NCBI RefSeq assembly: GCF_004342915.1
Contig: NZ_SLWL01000002.1
Span: 283,807 to 347,806, forward strand
Reading direction: 5' to 3'
Origin: Camelimonas lactis
GTDB taxonomy: Bacteria > Pseudomonadota > Alphaproteobacteria > Rhizobiales > Beijerinckiaceae
Length of the DNA stretch: 64,000 nt
Shown here: in pieces, positions 46,443-58,101 of the stretch
Position numbering within the stretch: position 1 is the first letter of the stretch
How the letters are laid out: the number at the start of each line of letters is the position of its first letter
The notes under the pieces: generated by a model
What the model was told of the DNA's origin: nothing
The model's input: only the letters and a program-made list of their open reading frames with translations
Database searches by the model: none
Translations under genes and position numbers: made by a program

Positions 46443-46892
46443 TCATAACCAGTAGCTGATGGTCGCCGCGATGCAGACTGCGGCCATGAAGTTTACAGCG
46501 CTGCGATCATACCGGGTTGCGATGCGACGGAAGTCCTTGAGGCGACAGAACATGCGCTCAATCGCATTTCGCTTCCGATAGAGGGCCGGCGAAAAGCAGC
46601 TCTTCCAGACCCGATTGGCCTTGGGTGGAATGTTGGGCGCAACTCCCATGTTCTCAATTTTCGCGCGCACCGCATTGGTGTCATAACCCTTGTCGCCATG
46701 CAGGATGTCGGTGTGCGGCATGTGCTCGAGAAGCGTGTCTGCAGCGGTGCAGTCGGCAACCTGCCCACCCGTGAGCAGGAAGGCGATGGGCCGGCAGAAA
46801 GCATCGGTCAGGGCGTGGATCTTCGTGGTGCGACCGCCCCGCGAGCGACCAATCGCCTGCGCCCGTTCCCCCCTTTTCCGCCAGCGGCGCAC
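46443..46892 (-). CDS. IS5-family transposase, ORF B (C-terminal part)
   Basis: The 149-residue frame carries the catalytic second half of the transposase: QAIGRSRGGRTTKIHALTDA, HGDKGYD (second Asp of the DDE triad) and the RNAIERMFCRLKDFRRIATR motif with the catalytic Glu. It is probably made only as a fusion with ORF A by frameshifting in the slippery A4G6 stretch (plus-strand 46868-46877). The frame ends ten bases from the left end of the element. No internal stops are seen, so the element may still move. Confidence 0.88.
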   Translation of the reverse strand: MRRWRKRGERAQAIGRSRGGRTTKIHALTDAFCRPIAFLLTGGQVADCTAADTLLEHMPHTDILHGDKGYDTNAVRAKIENMGVAPNIPPKANRVWKSCFSPALYRKRNAIERMFCRLKDFRRIATRYDRSAVNFMAAVCIAATISYWL

Positions 46893-47200
46893 CGGTGCGC
46901 TTTAACCGCCGATGAATCGATCAGGACCTGAGCCGGAGGGCCGCCCGCTGCCGCCAGAGCGTGGAAGATGTTCTGCCAGATGCCCTTGTCTGCCCAGCGA
47001 ACGAACCGGTTGTAGAGCGTTTTCCTCGGGCCGTAGATCGGGGGCGCATCCACCCAGCGGCAGCCCGATTTCAAGACATGCACAATCCCGCTGATGACGC
47101 GTCGGTCGTCCACCCGGGCCTTGCCGCGGGTATCTGTTGGAAGATGCGGCTCAAGCCGCGCGAACTGCTCGTCCGTCAGCCAGAAAACGTGCGTGTCCAT
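46808..47200 (-). CDS. IS5-family transposase, ORF A (N-terminal part)
   Basis: The 130-residue frame starts at 47200 after AAGGGAG and holds the N-terminal DUF4096-type domain (MDTHVFWLTDEQFARLEPHL, SGIVHVLKSGCRWVDAPPIYGP) and the first catalytic Asp in VLIDSSAVKAHR. After GGKGGNGRRR the frame diverges from transposase sequence, while ORF B picks up the homology, so residues beyond about 112 are read only when no frameshift occurs. The two frames overlap by 85 bases. Confidence 0.88.
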   Translation of the reverse strand: MDTHVFWLTDEQFARLEPHLPTDTRGKARVDDRRVISGIVHVLKSGCRWVDAPPIYGPRKTLYNRFVRWADKGIWQNIFHALAAAGGPPAQVLIDSSAVKAHRCAAGGKGGNGRRRLVARGAVAPRRSTP

Positions 47201-47348
47201 CCGATGGCTCCCTTCGGGAGCCTTGAATCAGAAAGCGCTTAAAAGCGAAACTGTTTTTATGGGTCCGGAGCCTAAGACAACATAATGGCGGACAGTCCGG
47301 CGCGGCCCGTGCGGACCCTCCGGCTCCGTGGCCTTTCAGGGGAGTATC

Positions 47349-48476
47349 GTGTCTGTGCAGGCGGAAAGAACTGACAGCGCGCGGTCGCATTGTCTCGCCG
47401 TTTCAGCGCTCATTGTCATGAGCCTCGCGCTCTGCGCCTGCGGAGAGGAGGACGCGAAAGCGCCTCCCGCGCCAGTCCGGCCGGTGCGGACCATGACGGT
47501 CGCGCCCCAGCCGCCAGCCTCCGCGCTCGCCTTCACGGGCCATATCGCGGCGCAGGATCGCGTCGACCTGTCGTTCCGCATCGGCGGCCGCGTTGTGGCG
47601 CGCGAGGCAGGCGTGGGCGCCCCGGTGCGTGAAAACGACGTGATCGCCCGGCTCGATCCGGCCAATGAACTCAATGACCTGCGCGCGGCGCGGGCGGCGC
47701 TTGCGGCCGCGGAAGGGCATCTGCGCGAAGCGGAGGGGCGTTACCTGCGCCAGTCCCAGCTGCTGGCGCGCGGCGTGATCTCGCGGGCCGATTTCGAGGC
47801 GGCGGAACAGGGCCGCCTCTCGGCCCGCTCCCAGGTCGCCGCCGCCCAGGCGCGCGTCGCTTCGGCGGAAGATATCGTGGGCTTCACCACGCTGAAGGCG
47901 GACGCGCCCGGCGTGGTGACGCGCGTCGGCGCTGAACCTGGCGAGGTGGTCGCTCCGGGGCGGATGATCGTGCAGCTTGCCCGGCGCGATGGCCGCGACG
48001 CGGTGTTCGAGGCCCCGGCCGACGTCGTCCGCGCCCTGCACGCGGGCGACGCCGCCACCGTCTCGCTGGCCGGCCAGCCAGGCGTGACGGCGCAGGGGCG
48101 GGTGCGGGAAATTTCCCCGCAGGCGGATCCGGTGACGCGCACGTTCACCGTGCGGGTCGGCCTCTCCGATCCGCCGCCCGCGCTGCGCCTTGGCGCCGCC
48201 GTATCGGTTCGCACCGGCGATGACGGCGAGGCGGCGATCCAGATTCCCGCGACGGCGCTGACGCGGCGCAAGGACAAGGGCATGGAAGCCGGCGTGTGGG
48301 TGGTTGACCCGGCGGCGTCGACGGTGTCGCTGCGCCAGGTCGAGGTGGTGGCCGCCGATCCGGCCATGGCGCAGATCGGCAAGGGGCTGGCCCCTGGGGA
48401 CATCATCGTCACGGCGGGCGCGCATGTCCTGCGCGAGGGGCAGCAGGTGCGTCTGGGCGGAGCGGAAACACCATGA
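47349..48476 (+). CDS. RND efflux periplasmic adaptor (membrane fusion lipoprotein) 1
   Basis: Adaptor protein that connects an RND pump to an outer-membrane channel. GTG 47349 follows GGGGAG and gives 375 residues; GTGs at 47328 and 47355 are alternatives. The signal peptide ends in lipobox LCAC, so it is a lipoprotein. It then shows the biotinyl-lipoyl half RIGGRVVAREAGVGAPVREN, an alpha-helical hairpin (LRAARAALAAAEGHLREAEG), the second lipoyl half with GVVTRVGAEPGEVV, and beta-barrel and membrane-proximal domains. Its stop overlaps the pump gene (ATGA). Confidence 0.93.
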   Translation: MSVQAERTDSARSHCLAVSALIVMSLALCACGEEDAKAPPAPVRPVRTMTVAPQPPASALAFTGHIAAQDRVDLSFRIGGRVVAREAGVGAPVRENDVIARLDPANELNDLRAARAALAAAEGHLREAEGRYLRQSQLLARGVISRADFEAAEQGRLSARSQVAAAQARVASAEDIVGFTTLKADAPGVVTRVGAEPGEVVAPGRMIVQLARRDGRDAVFEAPADVVRALHAGDAATVSLAGQPGVTAQGRVREISPQADPVTRTFTVRVGLSDPPPALRLGAAVSVRTGDDGEAAIQIPATALTRRKDKGMEAGVWVVDPAASTVSLRQVEVVAADPAMAQIGKGLAPGDIIVTAGAHVLREGQQVRLGGAETP

Positions 48477-51400
48477 AATTCAACCTCTCGGAATGGGCGC
48501 TCCGAAGCCGCTCCGTCGTCATCTATCTGATGATCATCGCCGTCGCGGCGGGCGTGTTCGCGTTCGAGCGGCTCGGCCGCAATGAAGACCCCGCCTTCGT
48601 CATCAAGACCATGGTGGTGTCCGCCGCCTGGCCAGGCGCGACGATGGAGGACATGCTGACCCAAGTCACCGAGCGTCTTGAGCGCCAGCTTGAGGAAACG
48701 CCGGGCCTGGATACGGTCCGCAGCTTCACGCGCCCCGGTGTGACGACCATTTTCGTTGACCTGAAGCAGTCCACCCCGGCGCGCGACGTGCAGGACACGT
48801 GGTATCGCGTGCGTAATCTCGTCACCGACATGCGTCATACGCTGCCGGCGGGCGTGGTCGGGCCGCTGTTCAATGACCGGTTCGGCGACACGTTCGGCAT
48901 TATCTACGGCTTTACGTCCGACGGCTTCTCGGGGCGCGAACTGCGCGACTATGTGGAAGCCGCGCGCTCGCGTCTGCTTCAGGTTCCGGACGTATCGAAG
49001 ATCGAGATCATCGGCGCCCAGGACGAGCGCATCTTCATCGAGTTCTCCGTCAGGGAGCTGGCCAACCTCGGCATCGACCGCAACGCGCTGCTGGCGGCGC
49101 TGCAGAGCCAGAACGTGGTCCGCCCCGCCGGCGCCATCCAGACGCGCAACGAAACCATGTCGCTGCGGGTTTCCGGCGCGTTCGGATCGGAAGCCGACCT
49201 GCTCAACGTCAACTTCCCGGTGGGCGACCGCATGGTGCGCCTCGCTGACATCGCCACCGTGCGGCGCGGCCATGTGGATCCGCCGCAGCCGATGTTCCGC
49301 GTCAACGGGCGCGAGGCGATCGGCCTTGGCGTCGCCATGCGCGACGGCGGCGACATTCTCGCCCTCGGCCAGAACATCAAGACAGCCATGGCCGGGATCA
49401 TCGCCAACCTTCCGGTGGGCGTCGAGGCGACGCTGGTCGCCGACCAGGCGGTGACGGTGGACCACGCCATCGCCGATTTCATGACCTCGCTCTGGCAGTC
49501 CGTGGCCATCATCATGGCGATGAGCTTTCTGAGCCTTGGCGTGCGCCCGGGCCTGGTGGTTGCGCTCTCCATTCCCCTCACCCTGGCCGTGGTTTTCGCG
49601 GTGATGCTGGTGTCCGGCATCGACATGCAGCGCATCTCGCTTGGCGCGCTCATCATCGCCCTCGCCCTGCTGGTCGACGACGCCATGACCACGACCGACG
49701 CGATGGTGACGCGGCTGGCCGCCGGCGACGACAAGGCCAGCGCCGCGACCTTCGCCTTCCGCAAATACGCCATGGCGATGCTCGCCGGCACGCTGGTCAC
49801 CATCGCCGGCTTCCTGCCCATCGGCTTCGCGGCGAGCTCCGCCGGCGAGTACACCTTCTCCCTCTTCGCCGTGGTCAGCATGGCGCTGGTGGCGTCGTGG
49901 TTCGTGGCGCTGATCTTCGCGCCGGTGCTGGGCGTCGCCATGCTGAAGGCGCCGGCGCCTGGCGCGGAGCCGCCGGGCCCTGGCAAGGTGGAGCGCCTGT
50001 TCCGCCAGCTCCTCTCCGGGGCGATCCGGCTGCGCTGGGTCACCATCGGCGTGACGGTCGCGCTGTTCGTGCTGTCGCTGCTCGCCCTGCCGCTGGTGCC
50101 CCGGCAGTTTTTCCCGGCGTCGGACCGGCCGGAACTGCTGGTTGACCTGACGCTGCCCCAGAACGCCTCGATCTACGCCAGCGAGGACATGGTCAAACGC
50201 TTCGACGCGACGCTGAAGGATGATCCCGACGTGGCGCGCTGGAGCGCCTATGTGGGACGCGGCGCCATCCGCTTCTACCTGCCGCTGAACGCCCAACTGC
50301 CCAACAACTTCTTCAGCCAGGCGGTGATTGTCGCGAAGGACGTGCCGGCGCGCGAGCGCCTGCAGGCAAAACTGGAGAAGATGCTGGCGCACGACTTTCC
50401 CAATGTGGTGGCGCGCGTTTACCCGCTGGAGCTTGGACCGCCGGTGGGATGGCCAGTGCAGTACCGCGTCAGCGGCCCGGACATCACCGAGGTTCGTTCG
50501 ATCGCCATGAAGGTCGCCCAGGCCATCGCCGCCAATCCCCGGACCGATCACGTCAATTTTGACTGGATCGAGCCGGCGCGGGAGTTGCAGCTGAAAGTGG
50601 ACCAGGACGAGGCGCGGCGCCTGGGGCTCAGCTCCTCGGCGGTCGCCGCGGCGCTCAACTCCGTGGTGTCCGGCGCCACCGTCACCCAGGTGCGGGACGA
50701 TATCTACCTCATCGACGTGGTGGCGCGGGCGCGCGACGCAGAGCGCGCCTCGCTGGAGACCCTGCGCAACATGCAGGTTTCGCTGCCCGGCGGGCGCACG
50801 GCGCCGCTGTCCCAGTTCGTGACCTTCAGCTATGGCCTCGACCAGCCGCTGGTGTGGCGCCGCGACCGCACGCCGACCCTGACGGTCGCCGCCGACGTTC
50901 GCCCCGGAACCCTGCCGGAAACGGCGGCCAGCGCCCTGAAGCCGTCGATCGAGGCGCTCAGCAGGAGCCTGCCGGCCGGCTACAGCATCGCCACCGGCGG
51001 CGCCGTCGAGGAAAGCGCCAAATCACAGGCCTCGGTTCTCGCCGTCGTGCCGGTGATGCTGCTGGTGATGCTCACCGTGCTGATGGCCCAGTTGCGCAGC
51101 TTCCGGCTGCTCGCCATCGTGCTCGTCATCGCGCCGCTTGGCCTGATCGGCGTGGTGGGCGCGCTGCTGCTGTCCGGCAAGCCGCTCGGGTTCGTGGCGC
51201 TGCTCGGCGTTCTCGCCCTCATCGGCATCATCACCAAGAACGCGGTGATTCTCATCGGCCAGATCGAGGCCGAGCGGGCCGATGGCAAAAGCGTGGTGGA
51301 CGCGGCGCTCGACGCCGCCGCCACCCGTTTCCGGCCGATCATGCTGACGGCGATCTCGACAGTGCTCGGCATGATCCCCATCGCGCCGACCGTGTTCTGG

Positions 51401-51562
51401 GGGCCGATGGCCTTCGCCATCATGGGCGGGTTGCTGGTGGCGACCGTGCTGACGCTGGTGCTGCTGCCCGTGCTTTACGTTACGGTCTTCAACCGGAGCC
51501 GGTCGGCGCGGGCCGCGCCCGGCGCCCCGGCCGCGACCACCGCTGTGGGAGTTTCGGCATGA
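48473..51562 (+). CDS. RND efflux transporter permease subunit (AcrB-like)
   Basis: The 1029-residue proton-driven pump. It has the usual twelve-helix layout with two large periplasmic loops. TM4 contains LVDDAMTTTDAM with the proton-relay aspartates, and the second half has GIITKNAVILIGQIEAERADG and RFRPIMLTAISTVLGMIPI. Sequence resembles the branch of acriflavin-resistance pumps used with two adaptors. It overlaps the upstream adaptor (ATGA) and the start of the second adaptor (ATGA). No outer-membrane channel or regulator gene is nearby, so those must come from elsewhere. Substrate unknown. Confidence 0.95.
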   Translation: MKFNLSEWALRSRSVVIYLMIIAVAAGVFAFERLGRNEDPAFVIKTMVVSAAWPGATMEDMLTQVTERLERQLEETPGLDTVRSFTRPGVTTIFVDLKQSTPARDVQDTWYRVRNLVTDMRHTLPAGVVGPLFNDRFGDTFGIIYGFTSDGFSGRELRDYVEAARSRLLQVPDVSKIEIIGAQDERIFIEFSVRELANLGIDRNALLAALQSQNVVRPAGAIQTRNETMSLRVSGAFGSEADLLNVNFPVGDRMVRLADIATVRRGHVDPPQPMFRVNGREAIGLGVAMRDGGDILALGQNIKTAMAGIIANLPVGVEATLVADQAVTVDHAIADFMTSLWQSVAIIMAMSFLSLGVRPGLVVALSIPLTLAVVFAVMLVSGIDMQRISLGALIIALALLVDDAMTTTDAMVTRLAAGDDKASAATFAFRKYAMAMLAGTLVTIAGFLPIGFAASSAGEYTFSLFAVVSMALVASWFVALIFAPVLGVAMLKAPAPGAEPPGPGKVERLFRQLLSGAIRLRWVTIGVTVALFVLSLLALPLVPRQFFPASDRPELLVDLTLPQNASIYASEDMVKRFDATLKDDPDVARWSAYVGRGAIRFYLPLNAQLPNNFFSQAVIVAKDVPARERLQAKLEKMLAHDFPNVVARVYPLELGPPVGWPVQYRVSGPDITEVRSIAMKVAQAIAANPRTDHVNFDWIEPARELQLKVDQDEARRLGLSSSAVAAALNSVVSGATVTQVRDDIYLIDVVARARDAERASLETLRNMQVSLPGGRTAPLSQFVTFSYGLDQPLVWRRDRTPTLTVAADVRPGTLPETAASALKPSIEALSRSLPAGYSIATGGAVEESAKSQASVLAVVPVMLLVMLTVLMAQLRSFRLLAIVLVIAPLGLIGVVGALLLSGKPLGFVALLGVLALIGIITKNAVILIGQIEAERADGKSVVDAALDAAATRFRPIMLTAISTVLGMIPIAPTVFWGPMAFAIMGGLLVATVLTLVLLPVLYVTVFNRSRSARAAPGAPAATTAVGVSA

Positions 51563-52701
51563 TCCGGTTTCCAGCCAGACGGTCCCTGCCCAAACGGTCC
51601 CTGCCCCGAAGCGTTCTGGGCGTGGCGGCCGCAGTCAGCCTGGCGGCGCCGCTCATCGCCTGCTAGGAGGCGGCGCCGCCAGCGGCGGAAGGGCGTCCGG
51701 TGGGCGTCATCCGCGCCGAGGCCGGCGCGGTCGCCAGCGACGTGCGGCTGAGCGGTGAAATCCAGGCCGAGAAAAGCGTTGGCCTCGCCTTCCGCATCAA
51801 TGGCCGCGTCAGCGAACGGAACGTCAATGTGGGCGACCGGATCAGCGCCGGCCAGGTGGTCGCCCGCCTCGATCCGACGCTGGAGCGCAATGAGCTGACG
51901 GCGGCCCAGGCGTCGCTGAACGCGGCGCGCGGCGAGCTCGACACCGCCCGCAATACCTTCACGCGCCAGGAGCGCCTGATGGCGCAGGGCTTCACCACGC
52001 GACCACGTTTTGACCAGGCCCTGCGGGCCCGGGAGACCGCGCAGGCCGCGGTGGAGAACGCCGAGGCGCGGGTGGAGCTGGCGCGGGACAGGCTGGCCTT
52101 CACCGAACTGCGCGCCGGGGTCCCGGGGGTGGTGACGGCCCGCTCCATCGAACCTGGCGAGGTGGTGCAGCCAGGACAGGTGGTGATCACCATGGCGCGG
52201 GAGGAAGGACGCGACGCGGTCTTTCAGGTTCCGGCCAGGCTGCTGGAGGATCACGCGGGAACCTATCGGGTTCGCGTCGCCCTCGCCGACAATCCCGCGG
52301 TGAGCGCCATCGGAACGGTGCGTGAGGTCGCGATCCAGGCTGACCCCGCCACGCGCGCTTTCCCGGTCAAGGTCAGCCTCACCGATCCGCCGGAGGCCAT
52401 GCGCCTCGGCGCCACGGTGACCGGGGTGCTGGAAATCAGCACGCCGTCGATCATCGCCATCCCGGCCAGCGCGCTGACCCAGCAGGGTGCGACGCCGGCG
52501 GTGTGGGTGGTCGATCCGGCCACCTCGACTGTGTCCCTGCGCCCTGTCGACGTGCTGCGTTTCGACCCGGACAAGGTGATCGTCGCGCATGGCCTGGAGC
52601 CGGGGGACATTGTTGTCTCGGCGGGCGTGCAGGCGTTGCACCCGGGCCAGCGCGTGCGGCAGTTGCCGGCGCGGTCTGCGGCGCGCGGCGGCCCGGCGTG
52701 A
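51559..52701 (+). pseudogene. Second RND periplasmic adaptor, interrupted by an amber codon
   Basis: Reading from ATG 51559, which overlaps the pump stop, gives a basic N-terminus, a signal core (LGVAAAVSLAAPLIAC) ending in a lipobox Cys, then TAG at 51664-51666. The same frame continues without a gap as EAAPPAAEGRPVGVIRAEAG and a complete adaptor (RINGRVSERNVNVGDRISAG, helical hairpin, second lipoyl half, barrel) to 52701. A single GAG-to-TAG change explains this. A GTG at 51700 with GGAAGGG six bases upstream could restart translation, but that 333-residue product would lack any export signal. The gene is probably inactive, or depends on amber readthrough. Confidence 0.85.
51570..51602. repeat. 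In-frame 15-bp repeat in the adaptor signal region
   Basis: ACGGTCCCTGCCCAA and ACGGTCCCTGCCCCG lie side by side and encode the repeated RSLP residues before the hydrophobic signal core of the interrupted adaptor. Confidence 0.7.
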
Positions 52702-52930
52702 TCCGCGCTCTTGCCGCGCCCGCGCGTGATCCGGGCGGCTGTTCCATAAACCTGGCGATGTGAACACATATGGCGCGCGCTCGCCGCTGGTTGCAAAGCC
52801 GGTCGCGCTGGCCCGGGGAAAGTATGACCAACCAACAGACAAAACGCCTGCTGGCCCGTGGCGCCGCGACGCCGGTGCTGGCTGGCGCCGTCGCGGCGCC
52901 GGCCCGGCGCATCGGTTGACCGGACGCGCC

Positions 52931-54403
52931 ATGAAACGGACCATGCGCGGGCGCCTCCTCCGATATCTCCGGCGCGCTGTGGTGCTCGCCAGCGTGGTCG
53001 TGGCGACCCTGCTGGGCGCCCGGGCCTTCGACGCCTGGCGCAGCGCGCCGCTGAGCCCCTGGCATACGTTCGCGCCGGAAGAGCTGTCACGCGACGAGCT
53101 TCAGCACGCGACCTGGGAGCGTTATCTGGCGGCTGAACAGCGGATTTTCGCGGAGGTTCGCGCGAGGGTTTCAGACAGGCTGCCGCCGGAACTGCGCACG
53201 GAGCTCAACCGCTATGCGCCCGGCAGCCGGGTGTATCCGGGCAACTTCGCCACCGACTGGAACCGCTCGACCATCCTCGCGCCAGGCGGCGCCCCGCGCG
53301 GCGCGGCCGTGTTCCTGCACGGCCTCACCGACGCGCCCTACAGCCTGCGCCACATCGCCCAACGCTATCGCGAGGCGGGTTTCGTTTCCGTCATCATCCG
53401 CATGCCCGGCCATGGCGCGACGCCGGGCGGTCTCACTGGCGTTGAATGGGAGGACTGGCTCGCCGCCACGCATCTCGCCGTGCGGGAGGCGCGCAAGCGC
53501 AGCGGGCCAGGCAAGCCGCTGCATGTCATAGGCTATTCCAATGGCGGCGCGCTGGCGCTGATGTACGCCATGGACGCCATGGACAACGCCGCCCTGGCGA
53601 AGCCAGACCGGCTTGTGCTGCTGTCGCCGATGGTGGGCGTCACCGCCTTTGCCCGCTTCGCGGGGCTGGCGGGATTGCCGGCCATCTTCCCGGCCTTCGC
53701 CAAGAGCGCCTGGCTGGGCGTTCAGCCGGAATTCAATCCGTTCAAATTCAATTCGTTTCCGGTCAACGCGGCGCGCCAGTCGCATCTGCTGACCAGCGCC
53801 CTGCAACAACGTTTGCTGGCGCACGCCCGCGACAACCGCTGGCAGGGCATGCCGCCAGTGTTGACCTTTCAGTCCACGGTCGACGCCACGGTGTCGTCGC
53901 AGGCGGTCATCGACGCGCTGTACGCCCAGCTGCCCGCTAACGGCAGCGAGCTTGTGCTGTTCGACATCAACCGGGCCGCGCATTTCGCGCCCCTGTTCCG
54001 CCCCGGCCTCGCCGCGGAGGCGGACCGGATCAAGGCGGGAAGCCCGCGCCGGTTCCGCCTGAGCGTGATCACGGCCAACGGATCGGGCGCGGCGGTCGCC
54101 CGCGTCACAGAAGCGGGCGCGGCGACGGAACAGACGCGTGACCTCGGGCTGTCCTGGCCGCGCGACGTGTTTTCCCTCTCGCATGTGGCCCTGCCGTTTC
54201 CCATGCAGGACGGACTTTATGGCCTGACCCCCGATCCGGCCGACAACTTCGGCGTGACGCTGGGGGCGCTGGCGATCCGCGGTGAGCGCGGCGCGCTGGT
54301 CATTGGCATGGACACGTCGCTGCGCATGTCCTCAAACCCGTTCTATCCCTACATGATCAGCCGCATCATGGCGGACGTCGGCCTGGAGAAGGCGCGACGC
54401 TGA
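52931..54403 (+). CDS. Membrane-anchored alpha/beta hydrolase (lysophospholipase-like)
   Basis: A 490-residue protein starting MKRTMRGRLLRYLRRAVVLA; the frame is open 57 codons upstream but that part is not convincing. A basic N-terminus and one hydrophobic segment (VVLASVVVATLLGARAFDAW) act as an anchor or uncleaved signal. The hydrolase core has VFLHGLTDAPYSLRHIA, the GYSNGG nucleophile elbow (Ser about 203), and FQSTVDATVS and NRAAHFAPL providing the likely Asp and His. The HGLTDAPYS element is like lysophospholipase/monoacylglycerol lipases, so a lipid-like substrate is likely but not shown. It stands alone between the efflux genes and rsh. Confidence 0.88.
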   Translation: MKRTMRGRLLRYLRRAVVLASVVVATLLGARAFDAWRSAPLSPWHTFAPEELSRDELQHATWERYLAAEQRIFAEVRARVSDRLPPELRTELNRYAPGSRVYPGNFATDWNRSTILAPGGAPRGAAVFLHGLTDAPYSLRHIAQRYREAGFVSVIIRMPGHGATPGGLTGVEWEDWLAATHLAVREARKRSGPGKPLHVIGYSNGGALALMYAMDAMDNAALAKPDRLVLLSPMVGVTAFARFAGLAGLPAIFPAFAKSAWLGVQPEFNPFKFNSFPVNAARQSHLLTSALQQRLLAHARDNRWQGMPPVLTFQSTVDATVSSQAVIDALYAQLPANGSELVLFDINRAAHFAPLFRPGLAAEADRIKAGSPRRFRLSVITANGSGAAVARVTEAGAATEQTRDLGLSWPRDVFSLSHVALPFPMQDGLYGLTPDPADNFGVTLGALAIRGERGALVIGMDTSLRMSSNPFYPYMISRIMADVGLEKARR

Positions 54404-54791
54404 CCAGCAACGCCGCCTCCCGGGTTCACAAGACGCCAGGCTACTGCGGGCATGACCAGGCGGCGCCATGGCGTCCCATTGGCGCGCCTTCCCGCCGCGC
54501 GGCCGGCGCGGCTTCTGCAAGGCGTGTTCCTGTCGCGGCGAAGCCAGACCGGCTGTTGCAGGCGGGGAACGACGCCTGCTTTTCGTGAAAACGCATCGGG
54601 CGGTGGTTTGACGAAAGCCACGGGCCGTTTCATAGAACTGTTACAGGCAGCGCATGAAAGGCGCTCGCATCCAGGCAAACCGCCGCCCCGGCGGGGTCTG
54701 ACCGGGCTCCCATCTTGTCCGTCTGCTTTGGCGCATTGTTCCGACGCGCAGGCATATCTGCGCCGCCGGGAAATGCTACAGGTGCGCATCC
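54404..54791. other. Intergenic region upstream of rsh
   Basis: 388 bases without a credible gene, holding a candidate rsh promoter (54608-54636). It marks the right edge of the accessory region. Confidence 0.55.
54608..54636 (+). promoter_or_regulatory. Candidate promoter of rsh
   Basis: TTGACG (54608-54613) and CATAGA (54631-54636) are 17 bases apart, about 155 bases upstream of the GTG start. The -10 match is weak. Confidence 0.35.
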
Positions 54792-57155
<2,364 letters not shown>

Positions 57156-57186
57156 GCGTCGTAGCCCGAACACCAGTGCAAGGCTC

Positions 57187-57807
57187 ATGACCCAGCAAGA
57201 CACGTCCACCCAGGCAGACGCCCGGATCCAGGAAGAAACCCTGGCGGAATTCCGCGACGCCGGCGCCCTGCTGGAGGGCCACTTCATCCTGTCCTCGGGG
57301 CGGCGCAGCCCCGTGTTCATCCAGAAGATGTTCATCTTCCAGGATCCGGCGCGCACCGAGCGCGTCTGCAAGGCGCTGGCCCGCAAGGCCGAGGCGGCCT
57401 TCGGCAAGATCGACGTGGTGGTTTCGCCGGCGGTCGGCGGCATCGTGCCTGGTTACGAAACCGCGCGGCACCTGGGCGCCAAAGCGATCTTCGTCGAGCG
57501 TGTCGAGGGCCAGTTTGAACTGCGCCGCGGCTTCGAAATTCCGGCCGACGCGCGCGTGCTGATGGTCGAGGACATCATCACCACGGGGCTGTCGTCGCGC
57601 GAGTGTCTGGCCGCCATCGCCCGCTATTCGGCCAATGTGGTGGGCGCCGCCTGCCTGATCGACCGCTCCGGCGGCAAGGTCGACATCGGCGCGCCGCTGG
57701 TGTCGCTGGCCGCGATCGAGGTGCCGGACTATGCGGCGGACCAGCTGCCGCCAGAACTCGCGGCGATCCCGGCGGTCAAACCCGGAAGCCGCGGCCTCGT
57801 CGCCTGA
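57187..57807 (+). CDS. pyrE: Orotate phosphoribosyltransferase
   Basis: PyrE joins orotate to PRPP to make OMP in pyrimidine synthesis. The 206-residue protein starts [19 protein letters not shown] at ATG 57187. It has [45 protein letters not shown] and the PRPP-binding [16 protein letters not shown]. This is the longer, alphaproteobacterial type. It follows rsh by 31 bases and is probably co-transcribed with it. Confidence 0.96.
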   Translation: MTQQDTSTQADARIQEETLAEFRDAGALLEGHFILSSGRRSPVFIQKMFIFQDPARTERVCKALARKAEAAFGKIDVVVSPAVGGIVPGYETARHLGAKAIFVERVEGQFELRRGFEIPADARVLMVEDIITTGLSSRECLAAIARYSANVVGAACLIDRSGGKVDIGAPLVSLAAIEVPDYAADQLPPELAAIPAVKPGSRGLVA

Positions 57808-58101
57808 GACCCCCGGCATCGCGCGGCGCCAGCCACGCCCGCGTCGCCGCGCGGGATGCGCTGATCGCGCGGGCTACGCCGATCCGCGCGGGGGCGCGCC
57901 GGCTGGCGTGTCTGCGCGGCCCTTTCGGCCCAATGGACGCTCCGTCGAACGCTCTCCGCCTCCCGGAGCCGTCAACCGGTTAACCTGGACAATTGTAGAC
58001 CTGATGCTTTTCGTCTAGTGTCAGGGGCGTTCTTCCGATACTTCGCGATTTGATTTCCCGCCGGCGCGACGACAGTCCCCGGCCCATTCATTTGAGGCGC
58101 C

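Larger units (their letters stand above)
46433..47272. mobile_element. IS5-family insertion sequence (IS427-like), complete, 840 bp
   Basis: The element has imperfect terminal inverted repeats: left GGGTTCGGACTCATAA and, read inward from the right end, GGCTCCGGACCCATAA (13 of 16 match). Both ends are flanked by TA (46431-46432 and 47273-47274), which suits a 2-bp target duplication. Inside are two overlapping minus-strand transposase frames joined by a run of A and G typical of programmed frameshifting. It sits 76 bases upstream of the efflux adaptor gene. Confidence 0.9.

Noticed and set aside
47741..50551. A 936-codon open frame on the minus strand opposite the efflux pump genes
   Set aside because: It is antisense to clear RND genes, is rich in H, R, G and D from GC codon bias, has no recognisable domain, and crosses two real genes.
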